Shown here one piece after another: positions 49,101 to 59,612 of a stretch of 64,000 bases of DNA. Origin of the DNA: Notospermus geniculatus. Taxonomy: Eukaryota > Nemertea > Pilidiophora > Heteronemertea > Lineidae. A program made the translations under genes and the position numbers. Below the pieces are notes generated by a model. That model ran no database searches and was not told the DNA's origin. It saw only the letters and a program-made list of their open reading frames with translations. Position 1 is the stretch's first letter, and each line of letters starts with the position of its first letter. The stretch covers positions 556,782-620,781 of the forward strand of contig NMRB01000104.1 of NCBI GenBank assembly GCA_002633025.1, in the 5' to 3' direction.

Positions 49101-52100
49101 TGGCCACTTCGGCATATAAACGCAGTTGTGAAAAAACTTAGCAAGCAGGTCTGTGGTGTCCTTCCATTTGTTCATGCGATATGTGGATGCGACACCACAT
49201 CACACCATTATGGCATTGGAAAGGGAGTCGCTTTGAAGAAACTATTCAAGGATGAGGTTTTCATAGAGCAGGCAAAGTTCTTCTGTTTGCCTGATAGAAC
49301 TGCTGAGGGAATTTGGATTGCTGGAGAAAAGGCGCTTCTTTCTCTGTACGGACTTGTGAGTACGGTGACAAAGCTAATAGAACTGCTGAGGGAATTTGGA
49401 TTGCTGGAGAAAAGGCGCTTCTTTCTCTGTACGGACTCGTGAGTACGGTGACAAAGCTAATGACAACCTAAGAAAAACGATACTCTCCACGATGATGTTT
49501 GCAGGCTCTTGTACTGTCATTTAGCCAGGTCAGCCTATGTTTGACATTTCTTATTTTGAGCAATATCAGACTATACCAATTTTGAAGAATAACTTATGAC
49601 GTAGTGCTACGTCGCAGGAGGTAAGACAATCCAAGAGCTTCACCACTCAATCAAATGAGGTTCTCTCTGCGATAATTATGTCGTTCATAATTTGTTTTGT
49701 TCAAACAAATATCACTATGATTATGCATGAGAAGTTAGATTGGATTGTTGAATTACATCATTCCTACGTCATGCAATTGGATATTGAAGTGCTGCTACAT
49801 GTACTCTCCTGGCGTGTTCCACATGTGCATTATAACATTACGCCCATCCGACTCTCTTGATTTTTCTGAGTTAAAGCTGACAGGTCAGATATACTCTCCG
49901 ACTTGTATGCAAGATTTATGGGCGTTGACTTTAAAATGACGTCATACTATGTCATATTGACGTCATATCCAATCAGCAATGGGCTTATTTTGTACTTTGA
50001 CCCCATATTCCTATCTGTCTATAATACATTTATAGGGTCCAAAATCAATCGTTAAGAATTTTCCTGTACATTGAAATATTGGGTGGCGGCCATATTGAAT
50101 TTATGCAAATTAACCACTTTCCCGGGCCCGGAAAAGTGGGGACTTTTTATATGGTGATTAGTACCGCCCAATAAACTGTCTGAAGCAAAGAAACCTTCTA
50201 TTGCAATTTTGTCTAGGTTCACCTCAAATTTGGTCTAGTTTTATTGGTCTAATAAGTGAATCTCAAAAGAAGGGCCTCATACAAGACTTAATTATACATG
50301 GAGTGTCGGTGTGATGGACACCAAATTGGTTTTAAAAACTGCCTAGATATCTAATCCCTACATTCCATGTGTATCTGATAGATTTTCGACTGATTTTGGT
50401 GTTTGAATTGGTAGAAATGTTGTTCAAGCCCCAAATCTCAGTTTTTGGGCGGAGTCCTTGACCTTTTGACCTCTGGGCACCACCCTTGGCAGTATAATTG
50501 CACTTATTATATATCAAATAAATCTATGGATCAAGAGGAACATTTTGGTGTATAGTTCTTTATCATAGACCAAACATTAGAGGAGCTACAGTCATTTCAG
50601 TTTCCCCTACCCCAATATTTTCGAGAAATGCAGAACACCAGTTTTCGACCAAAAAGGGTTAAAAAAATCCACACCCACCACTGCCCAACTTCCAGCACCC
50701 CATTTTCGAATGTCCCAAGGTAGGCCCTTTCCAGAAATACCCATCAGACAACTGGTCATTTCCAGTAAATAAATGGCCCCTGGCTCTTGGACTACTAAAG
50801 AAGATGTGGCATTCCACTGAGAATTGCTTTCTTGGACTTTCACCATAGTAAGGTAGCTCCCCCTCCCCAATATTTTCCAAACATTATCATTATCTCATCT
50901 GCATATTCTTGCTTCATTCTCCTTATGTTTCAGTGCGAGCAACACTTGGTCTCTGCACAATTTATGCATTGTTCAAGCTTCATAGATCGATCTCCAAGTT
51001 GTACAGTGTTGGAATTGGGAAATGGTTCCTCCTGATCACAGCCACACAGTTCCATTTTATGTTCTACCTATCAAGACCACTGCCAAACACCTTTGCTCTT
51101 GTCATTGGTTAGTGAATATCTGAAAATCCTCTGTTCGTCCTTTGTATCACTTTCAAACACCAATTATGTGATGACCACACCAAACTGAGCGACATTTATG
51201 GCATGTGTGGATGCATTAGCAATAGCTGCAGTCTAGTCTGAATCCTTATTTGTGAAACATCTGTTGGACTTGATGGTGAGTGGGTTGTCAACAGGATTCA
51301 TTCTCCATCCCTGTGGCTAAAGCATGAGAAAAAAGAAAGGGAATCTGATAACCCACGTATACGGTACCTATATCTGCAAATCCTGCATAGGCTTTGTGAG
51401 TAAATAAATTGTATCCATTCCTTTCCAGTTTTGTTAGCTCTTCACTATTTAATGGAACAACAGCATCTCAAGTTCATTGCTGCAGCTGCAATCTCCGCTG
51501 TTATCTTCCGGGCTGAGCTCTGCATTTTAGTTGGATTCCTTCTATTGGTGAGCGTAGTACGCACCAAGCTCTCTATAGTTCGGTCGGTTTGTTATGCCGT
51601 ACCCCTTGGCCTTTCAGCTATGGGTAAGTTGCATTTCTCAACCACATACATGTATTGTAAATGTTGTCCTTAGTTTAACATTCGGACAACATTTGGATGA
51701 TTTGTTTATCATCAGTAAAGCTGGCTTTACTACCTACATGTATTATGATTATTTAGGGAAAAAAAGAGCCAGAACTGAAAACTGTATTGAAATTGGTTGT
51801 GGTATAATAGAACGAGAGGTAAAAAACTTGACCTAACAAATTGGAACAAAGCGTATGGATTGTCAAGGGTTGGAGCTCCTCATCCATGGTTTGCATCATT
51901 AAGATTATGTTCTTTTTCAGTTTTGACTGTTCTTGTTGATTCTGTCTTCTGGAGGAAGTGGCTGTGGCCAGAGGGGATGGTCCTTTACTACAACACTGTC
52001 CTCAACAAGAGTTCCCAGTGGGGTGTATCCTTCATAAGAAATTATCTGGAATAAATGGCACATTTGACTGAACAAGACTACCCTGACTTCCTGTAGCAAG

Positions 52101-53929
52101 TAATCGTCACATTACAGCTTTGTTGACAGGATGATTCATGTCAGAATGATGTGTTCAGCTGAGGGGCAATGCAATAACTTTGGATGCTGTGCAGTTAACT
52201 GTTTGTTAACCTTAACTGTTTGTTAATGAGCTTCATATATGTAGTTACTAATCCTCAACATGCCACAGACGATGCCTTTCCTCTGGTACTTCTACTCTGC
52301 CATTCCACGCGCTCTATCCAGTAGTTTGTTGTTTGTTCCACTTGGTGCCTACATGGACAGCAGATCGCGCCCCATACTTCTGTCAGCCTTGGGTTTCATC
52401 GGCCTGTATTCATTCCTACCACACAAGGAGTTGCGGTTCATTATCTACACCATTCCAATGCTAAACTTGGCTGCAGCTTGTGCATGTGATAGGTTGTAAG
52501 TAAACATTCATTTCGCATTCTTGATGGGAGACTGTCAGTTGCGCGTCCCTCTTTCAACAACAGCTCAGAACTGCAACTTAAATTGTCAGGGTGGAACTTC
52601 AAGCCCTGAATGCTGCCACTGTGGGTTTTATCTTCTAATCCGACCCTGCTATTTCCTATGAGGGAGGATTTTCAATCTTTCTGCTGCCATGATTCAAGAT
52701 CTGGATTAATCATTTCAGCCATCAGACCAGAAGAAAGTCTGTGTTTAGGAGGCTATTGTCTCTCGCAGCTTGCGGGCATCTCCTCATCAATCTTTGCTCA
52801 ACATCCCTCTTCCTGTACATCTCACACCATAACTATCCAGGTGGTGCAGCAATTCATGCACTACATGAGGTCGTTCCCAGCTCAGAAGGTGAGAAACAAC
52901 AATTATTGTTCACAAGTCTCTCAAGTTGCAAAGGATGAGCCTCATTTGCTTCAAACCTGTCGATACTCTTAGCTGACATCAAAAATCTATTTTTGCTGAC
53001 ATGGATGAAAACAAAAATAGATAAGTGAGCAATGAAACTCATGAGTTGTGATGGTATAATTTGCTCCTCTTTTCTTCCAGATGTCAATGTGCACATTGGT
53101 GTGGAAAGTGCTCAGACTGGTGTATCACGTTTCACACAAATCCATGATCACTGGAGGTGAGTAATGCCTCATGTAAAAAAAGCTTGGCCGATCCCTTCAA
53201 TTGGGGAAGGCATTAGAATATTGAATCAGGAGATAAGCACCAAACAAGGCATCAGCTGTGAAGACGATACTGGACAAGTGCCGGGAAAAAACATCTCTGT
53301 CAAAGTTTTTGTCCCCTATCATAATCACATGTCAAGGAAAGGGTGCGGAACCTGTGATGGATACTCATTTTTCCACTGCACCCTTATGATGAACTAACTG
53401 GGGTAGTAGAGCCTCTTTTACTATTAGGCAACACGATTTCACACTTAGCCACTAGGCCATCTCCCCACTGTATTGATGGAATGGGAATAATTGTCCCTGG
53501 GGATGTAATTTCCACAGTGACAATTTACTGGTACTGTGGCAATGAATTATGTAGTGCTTTTCTCGATCTGAAAATTTCTGCCTACGAGTCCACCCTCCCC
53601 ATTAACTTTATGAGGAGTTTAAATCATCAATTTCTTCTTTCAATAGGTATGACAAGACAGAAAATCTACTTCATGGCGGTGCAAAAATGTCGAAGTTTAC
53701 CCACATCCTGCTCAGCATCACAGTGGACAATGTTCAGCCATATCTACAGACTCATGAACGTCTTGAACGAATTCGAGGATACCATAGTATCTCATTGAAC
53801 AAGAACTTTGGGCGAGGTTCATGGAAATTGTTCGATATAACTTTTCGCCCACGAATTTTTGTTATTCATAAAATGACTGAAAAGGAGTTGCGGGAGGAAA
53901 AAGAGAAGAGAGATAGAGGAGGCTGGTAA
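46171..53929 (+). CDS. ALG12: Dol-P-Man:Man7GlcNAc2-PP-Dol alpha-1,6-mannosyltransferase (5' end missing)
   Basis: Exons 46171-46317, 46546-46678, 50934-51107, 51429-51623, 51921-52024, 52269-52495, 52749-52888, 53081-53156 and 53647-53929 join in phase to 492 residues, close to the usual length of about 490. ALG12 is a multi-pass ER membrane enzyme of family GT22. It adds the eighth mannose to the lipid-linked oligosaccharide for N-glycosylation. Family landmarks are clear: [15 protein letters not shown] with the acidic pair in the first luminal loop, [54 protein letters not shown] and HNYPGG. Only the first few codons are absent; an exon must precede the acceptor at 46170. The C-terminal tail is lysine/glutamate-rich. 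Intron 2 is long because it contains the inverted-repeat element at 46813-50794. A poly(A) signal lies at 54406. Confidence 0.95.
46376..46399. mobile_element. Ultra-short palindromic insertion, family 1 (24 bp)
   Basis: CTTGGAGGAATT is joined directly to its complement. GTGAAAA occurs on both sides (46369-46375 and 46400-46406). Located in ALG12 intron 1. Confidence 0.8.
46813..50794. mobile_element. Large inverted-repeat element in ALG12 intron 2
   Basis: Arms of about 1.28 kb (46813-48094) and 1.3 kb (49490-50794) are near-perfect reverse complements; outer tips TAGTCCAAGAGCCAGGGGCC and its complement. CTA abuts both tips (46810-46812 and 50795-50797), a possible 3-bp target duplication. 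The 1.4-kb loop holds fragments of a repeat-associated gene (49122-49442) and other repeat pieces. No recognisable transposase remains. ORFs in the arms are not credible genes. Confidence 0.85.
49122..49442 (+). pseudogene. Fragment of a multi-copy GCDTTS-type repeat protein
   Basis: The frame contains [20 protein letters not shown] and [14 protein letters not shown], a motif I recall from high-copy uncharacterised proteins of cnidarians and molluscs, probably transposon-borne. It ends in a tandem duplication of about 81 bp (starting near 49298 and 49379) and has no start or end of its own. It lies in the loop of the inverted-repeat element. Confidence 0.5.
52980..52995. mobile_element. Ultra-short palindromic insertion, family 2 (16 bp)
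   Basis: The whole element is CAAAAATCTATTTTTG. CTGACAT flanks it exactly on both sides (52973-52979 and 52996-53002). A half-element CAAAAATAGATAAGTGAGC follows at 53012, flanked by ATGAAAA and ATGAAAC. In ALG12 intron 7. Confidence 0.75.
53405..53470 (-). mobile_element. tRNA-like SINE head
   Basis: The minus strand reads GGGGAGATGGCCTAGTGGCT, an excellent A box, followed by an anticodon-like hairpin; the B box is degenerate. In ALG12 intron 8. Confidence 0.45.
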
Positions 53930-54405
53930 ACTTTCAATTAATTATTGATATTGACTCATCAGTCATCTTTCTGCTCCTTAACGTTCGAACTCTTTGAAAG
54001 TTCTGCTTTTTGGACTTAAAGATATGTTAATTGTCAATAGTAATTGGTTTTTGTTTTGTAATTATTGGTATAATATTGGTATGGTGCTGTGAGATGCTGC
54101 CATTTGTGTAGGCCTACATGCTCATCGTATGGTGTTAAACGTCAGTAGAACATTTGTTCGTTACATAGTTCATATTCTGCATTGGCCAAATTTTTTGACA
54201 AATTTTGTTTGTTTTTCCCAGTATATACAATCTGTAACAAAAGAGCCTGAGTTGATTTTAAAAAGTAATCATGGATTCCTCCGTCTTCTATTCTAGAAGT
54301 TGGAAGTCATGTAAAACATGTACTCCTTCACTGCACAGTCCGATCATTCCACGCCAATATTTCTAAGGTGAAAATATTTTGTGAATATTGTGATGAATAT
54401 TTTGT

Positions 54406-54411
54406 AATAAA
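54406..54411 (+). terminator. Poly(A) signal, probably of ALG12
   Basis: AATAAA about 480 bp after the ALG12 stop codon. Confidence 0.6.
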
Positions 54412-56775
54412 TACATATCTTCAAATAGTTGGTATAAGGGGCAAATTCTTTCACGTTTTTGGGACTGAATGGTTTAGTTTGTCTTCACTCTAGTCGGCAC
54501 TCTCCTCCGGAATTTTTTGAAACTCCCTGGTTCAATCATACCTCCATGGTTCAATTTATCTCCTCTCCCAACCCAGGTTTCCCCACCACCACCACCACAC
54601 ACAGAGACACAAGAAATCCCCCCACCCCCGCACAGTCAGCCGTTTTTAATTGGTGCAAGTCCCTTGATTCGCACGTGGCTGGATGACCGACGAGCGAAAT
54701 CATAAAAGGCGCCAATGGCATTAATCAGAGGCGCCATCTGTCCATTGTCACGACAGATGGCGCATCGTACCTCGCACCGATCTGTCACATTCTCAACTTA
54801 GAGCTTGAAACTTTGCCAGATTTCAATCTCTAATGTCATACAACAGCGGCCATATTGAAATGGAAGGATATGTGATGCGGCGCGCCGATTACGCAGACTG
54901 GCGTAGTGTTCTTCCGCTAAGAAATAGTTCGCTAATATATAGTATTGAAATTACGAAAATCGCACATTATATGATCATTTTGTTTACTTTAGTACTCAAT
55001 CATGTCAATAGTGTACTGATTCAGTGTTTTCCATGCGTTTTACGTGAATTCTATCGAGTAACTATTTGAGGGATTTCATTACAACGTATATTATACGTTA
55101 GTGGCGAGAGCTACTTTCCCACTTGCCCGACATGATCACCAAAATGTGTAANTCACCCAGTTCAAGATGTGATGCGGTTCGCGTATTTAGAAACTAACAA
55201 ATTTTTGTGTGGACACAATGCCATCTGTCCATCGGCGGCATAACCGTCATCAATGGCGTCTGCCAACAATCGATCGACGAGTGCATGTAGGCATACAATG
55301 TATACGGCTCGTCCAGACTTGTACACACAGGTTGTGCCATGCTAAGTAATGTATGCCTTAAACCATAAACCAACAAAATGCCGATGCGGTGAAGACGTAT
55401 ATAGGCCTAGGCCTACCAACAGACCAACAGCAGTCTTTATTCATCTGTGGCGACCAAAGGCCAGCCAACTCCCACGACGCGTTGGCCGGGCAATCGAGCA
55501 GACGACGCCGTCGACAGGACCCGAACGTCAACAAAGGGTGTGAGTATTTGGTGCCCGAGCTACCGTTTTCTTCGCTTAGTCCACTTGACTCCGCTTGATC
55601 CACTTGATTGTTTCGGTCATGGAGAATGTAGGCCTACTCATCAAGGTCTAGGAGGAATTATCTGACTGAAGTATAATTCCTCCTCTCCTCGGCCGTCGCA
55701 CGCCAGTGCAATGAGGAGGACGTGTCCCCAAGTGAGTGAAGTCCAGGTAGGCCCAAAAAGGATTGTAGGCCTACTGCACGTCATCGAATAGCCTAACCGA
55801 CCGTGTGTAGGGACACCCGAGTAGGCTACAAAAGTACAAAAAGAAGGAGATGAAATTAGGTGCCTCAAACTCAGTCATGTCACTTTTGGTAATACAAAGA
55901 CTGCATCTCCGCGGATTCGAACAGGGAAGGGGATATCTCGACTATTTAACCTGATTCGTGTTGAGGTTCGCACACCATTCTCGATCAGGTGTGTGTTTCA
56001 CTGCCCTCCAACCGCATCGCGCCTAATGACCGCAATTCTGTCCCCACCGCACAGCGCCGCAAGCGTGCGCAATACCTTTAACAGGTTATAGGCCTACAAT
56101 GTAGCAAGCAAATACCGTAGAAAAATGTGGATCATTCTCGACCTCGAACAGAAACCAGTATTGAAACTAAATCCGAGAACGTTTCTAAGGATATGACCTT
56201 TAGGCTACGTGGCCATTATTGTGCAGTGCGAATGTCGCAGAAAATCCATCATTTCATGATTTAGGCATGGCAGTGAAGATTCAGTAAAGTGTCGATGGCG
56301 GTAGGTAGGCCTACTAATAGCCTGAAGACCCCAGCCAGTTTCCCCACTGTCCGAATCAACCCCATCCCCTAGTTGCCAACCTGTCAGTTTTTGCGGGGTT
56401 CATTAGGGCTCGTGCACTATATGTAGGCCTACGTCACATGCCATACCAGGGACGACTGCACTGCATGGGTGTGGCATGTGCCATCTTCGTCATTGTTAGA
56501 TTTTCTCTCGTTCCCCTTTCTGATGTAGGCCTATCAATTCCCGGGATCAATTCTTGCAAGAGAATATATTAAATGGCTAGGTGTCAGCTTTTTCATTCCG
56601 GAAGACACGCCTCGCTTATGAATTTTTGCTTGAACGTAAAAGCTTCAGATCATGCAGTAACCCGGAAATACACCTCTATTTTCTTCAGGACTGGTCCTGA
56701 TATTCATCGCTTATTGTATCGCCAGAGTATTGACTGTTCGTTCACTTCCCTGTAAAGTCACGACGACCCAGAAAG
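54412..56775. other. Intergenic, no gene supported
   Basis: Contains a 12-bp inverted pair GCGCCATCTGTC / GACAGATGGCGC (54731-54763), a decayed family 1 palindrome (55648-55684), and an unusual density of TAGGCCTA from about 55400 to 56530. The promoter of the ankyrin gene should be in the last part. Confidence 0.4.
55648..55684. mobile_element. Decayed family 1 palindrome
   Basis: CTAGGAGGAATTAT and ATAATTCCTCCT face each other, but the tips no longer match and no flanking direct repeat is seen. Confidence 0.45.
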
Positions 56776-58029
56776 ATGGGAACAACCAAAGAGACGTCAG
56801 GCTCCGATGAGATGGGCAGATCCGCACTTCACCTTTCCTGCCTCAATGGTCACTATGCCGTCGCCGAGGTACTCTTACGACACGGGGCTATTGTGAATGC
56901 CAGGGATAGATTCGGGGCAACCCCGCTCCACATGGCCTCATCCAGTGGCTGTACCCGCGTCATTGAGTTGCTGCTGGCCAATGGGGCTCAAATAGATGCT
57001 GTTACAAATAGTGGTGATACTGCCTTCGAGTTGGCGTACGATAAAGAACATTACGACGCTGTTTCATGTATTTTAGATTGTTACAAAAGTTTGAACCAAG
57101 TCGGACATTGGTCCGCGTCCTTTATCCTCTTGGATGCTGTCCGCGCCTGTAACATACCACTTGCAATCTCAGCCCTTGCGAAAGGCGCTGACGTGAACGT
57201 TGGCGACAAGGCAAACGCTACACCGCTTCACATTGCGTCTGAATTAAACAATGTCAAGATGGCTAAGCTCTTGTTGGAAAATGGTGCGAGAGTTGATGTC
57301 ATCAATTCAAATTCCCAGACTCCTCTGCACGCAGCCTGTATGAATGGTGGACTCGAGCTGGTCAAGAAGCTGATTGAAAGTGGTGCAAAAGTGAATTCCT
57401 TGGATACAGAGAAAACGTCCCCCCTGCACACCGCGTGTTACTTTCAACAGAGACATGTAATACAGACCCTCGTCGACCTCGGTGCGCATGTCAGTTGCAC
57501 TGATGACAAAGGTGTGACTCCCTTGTTTTCAATGATTAAAAGTCCGATCAATTCTCCCCACGGATTGCTGGACGGATTTCTCACTCTTCGTTCTGATATT
57601 GAGAGCGTTTTGAAAATGCTACGGGAAATATCCGCGGCGGGGGCTGTGTATAAAGTGGAGAAACGCGTGCTTCTCATTGGAATGATGACCGCCTGCGGTC
57701 ATCTGACTGACATTCCACCTGCTACACTCACAATACTGACGTACTACAAAGAATCCGACGACTTAAAATCTCTGAATGGATACGGGTTTCTAATGAAGAA
57801 ATATACATTTGATTTGGCACTGAAGCCGTTTCATCTGACAGAGCTAGATGATTTCACTCAACAGCCACCGTCTTTGTTATCTGCCTGTAGAATGAGGGTG
57901 AGGGCCTGTGTCTGTAAGCGTGGGGCCTCTATCGAATCTCGCATAGAACGTCTCCCAGTCCCAAAAGCAATCAGAGAATACCTCGGCTTCAAACTGGAGA
58001 TTGCTGATCTAATTGCCGCCGAAGATTGA
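56776..58029 (+). CDS. Ankyrin-repeat SOCS-box (ASB-like) protein
   Basis: An uninterrupted 417-residue frame. About seven to eight ankyrin repeats run from residue 14 to about 265, seen as repeated TPLHxA-type turns (SALHLSCLNG, TPLHMASSSG, TPLHIASELN, TPLHAACMNG, SPLHTACYFQ). The C-terminus (about 375-415) has a SOCS-box pattern: SLLSACRMRVR, then ERLPVPKAIREYLGF. ASB proteins use the SOCS box to bind elongin B/C and cullin-5, with the ankyrin repeats selecting substrates for ubiquitination in the cytosol. The repeat around residues 100-145 is divergent. The ATG is the first in frame; an upstream non-coding exon is possible. Which ASB subtype cannot be told. The poly(A) signal AATAAA is at 58403. 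Confidence 0.9.
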   Translation: MGTTKETSGSDEMGRSALHLSCLNGHYAVAEVLLRHGAIVNARDRFGATPLHMASSSGCTRVIELLLANGAQIDAVTNSGDTAFELAYDKEHYDAVSCILDCYKSLNQVGHWSASFILLDAVRACNIPLAISALAKGADVNVGDKANATPLHIASELNNVKMAKLLLENGARVDVINSNSQTPLHAACMNGGLELVKKLIESGAKVNSLDTEKTSPLHTACYFQQRHVIQTLVDLGAHVSCTDDKGVTPLFSMIKSPINSPHGLLDGFLTLRSDIESVLKMLREISAAGAVYKVEKRVLLIGMMTACGHLTDIPPATLTILTYYKESDDLKSLNGYGFLMKKYTFDLALKPFHLTELDDFTQQPPSLLSACRMRVRACVCKRGASIESRIERLPVPKAIREYLGFKLEIADLIAAED

Positions 58030-58402
58030 CACGGGCCAACTCAAAATTATTCACAAGTCTCGTCCACATTTGGATGAGAGAAGGTTGTGTCTCCACGAAC
58101 GTTTTTGGAAAATGACTATTTTTACTAAAGGTGGGAGTCCAATAAGCAGATCCTTTTCACTTCAGTGAGCAATGGTGTCCAGATAACATAGGCTAATCTT
58201 CATATATTAAATATTAATTATACATTTTCAATTATTATTTATTTTAATCCATCTTAATTTAAATCGTAGTTATGTATACATACCGGTATATCAAAATATC
58301 GAAACACGCATTTTATGCCTACATATTTACTGTCGAGATAAATTATGTATACGATTGTTAACCTTTCTTTAAATTAATTCAATCTTAATTTAAATTGTAT
58401 AT

Positions 58403-58408
58403 AATAAA
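58403..58408 (+). terminator. Poly(A) signal, probably of the ASB-like gene
   Basis: AATAAA about 375 bp after the stop codon in an AT-rich stretch. Confidence 0.5.
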
Positions 58409-58539
58409 TATCATCATCGAAACATGTATTATTTTATATTATTCAATACCGTAAAGTATAGCCAGCTTCTGTATCAACGAATGGTGTATCCGACTGGCCA
58501 GAATGGACTATCGGGGTAGATGTATTTTGTCCATCTATG

Positions 58540-58561
58540 CTTGGAGTAGAATTCCTCCAAG
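58540..58561. mobile_element. Ultra-short palindromic insertion, family 1 (22 bp)
   Basis: CTTGGAGTAGA faces ATTCCTCCAAG. ATCTATG lies exactly on both sides (58533-58539 and 58562-58568). Confidence 0.8.
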
Positions 58562-58689
58562 ATCTATGACATCACACTCAGCCACGGTGGATTCATGGAG
58601 AATGAACGCCTGCAAAGCTGTAGTATCAAACTAATACCGTAGCGAACGTGAAAGCTAGCAATTTTCGGAACGCATCAACACTTGGTAGG

Positions 58690-58830
58690 CCTACCACCAT
58701 CCTGGAGAACGCAAGCAGTGGCGCACTGGTTCGATTGCGTGTCGAGTCGCCACTCTGTTCTCTCAACTGGTCAGGAAGGATCACGTAGTGATGCGTTGAA
58801 AGTAACGCTCGTCGAGTTCCCCAGAAATGT
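58690..58830 (+). mobile_element. Decayed SINE
   Basis: A GGTTCGATTGCG B-box remnant is followed by ACTGGTCAGGAAGGATCACG, TGATGCGTTGAAAGTAACGC and GAGTTCCCCAGAAA, which parallel the body of the SINE at 34693. Confidence 0.4.
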
Positions 58831-59161
58831 TGCACGACAAGCTTCGTTGAAGCGTTCACTCTAATATCCAAGATTTGGGTATCAAAACAGTAAGCCTATA
58901 GGCCTAACACTTGAAAGTGCTATATTGTGTATAAACACGTTTCATAAAAAATTATCATTATCATAAAATCAATGGAGTTTATGGATTTGCTCGAGTGCCA
59001 TCAGGAAGGCCTATTATCTCTCGAGCTCTATTGTCGACTGATCGTGGCATAGTTTTGCAGCATTACTATCTTGTAATCGCTCAGTGCACTACGTGCTTTA
59101 TATGCGTCCGGAAAATACTAGTCATGCTAGTGTTCATTTCTCCCGTTTTCATTGATATATT

Positions 59162-59342
59162 AAGCCTAGGTCACACTGTGGCGACTTTGGCGGGCGAATC
59201 CCCGCGAATTAGAATGAAATGGACCATGGACCATGTGCTCACACCTTTGGACATAATGTTGTAATGACAGAGAGAGGTATCCCATTTCGTTTTAGTTCGC
59301 GGTGATTCGCCCGCCTAAGTCGCCACAGTGTGACCTAGGCTT
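59162..59342. mobile_element. Fold-back MITE with TTA flanks (Harbinger-like)
   Basis: The ends AAGCCTAGGTCACACTGTGG and CCACAGTGTGACCTAGGCTT pair, as do inner GGCGGGCGAATC and GATTCGCCCGCC. With tips AGCC...GGCT, TTA flanks both sides, the 3-bp TWA target typical of PIF/Harbinger. Confidence 0.75.
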
Positions 59343-59612
59343 TAGTCATGTGATGGCAGTAACACTATATTAAGCCTGCCTGCCTCGGTTCAGTGCTTCG
59401 CTCTTTTACTGGCTTTTGTGGAAGTAAATACGGCTGAGCGTTTTTTGCCTGTGTGTGCGCCTTGCAGTTGCGAAAAACTGATTTGTCGCAGTGTTGACAC
59501 AGCCGGGGCGAGCCGTCGTGCCTCGTTGCTCCGCCTGCCACACGGCGATGTGATCTCGGCCAATTCGGCAAACTACTGCTCTGCACTCTGTGGGCACGCG
59601 CAGCCCACCAAA

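Larger units (their letters stand above)
58030..59612. other. Intergenic with repeats
   Basis: Holds the ASB poly(A) signal (58403-58408), one ultra-short palindrome (58540-58561), a SINE-like remnant (about 58690-58830) and a MITE (59162-59342). The last 250 bp before 59613 is GC-rich and probably contains the GLTP promoter and 5' UTR. Confidence 0.45.

Noticed and set aside
46719-50880. ORFs in the arms of the ALG12 intron element
   Set aside because: They occur as mirror pairs in the inverted arms and show no protein-family signal.
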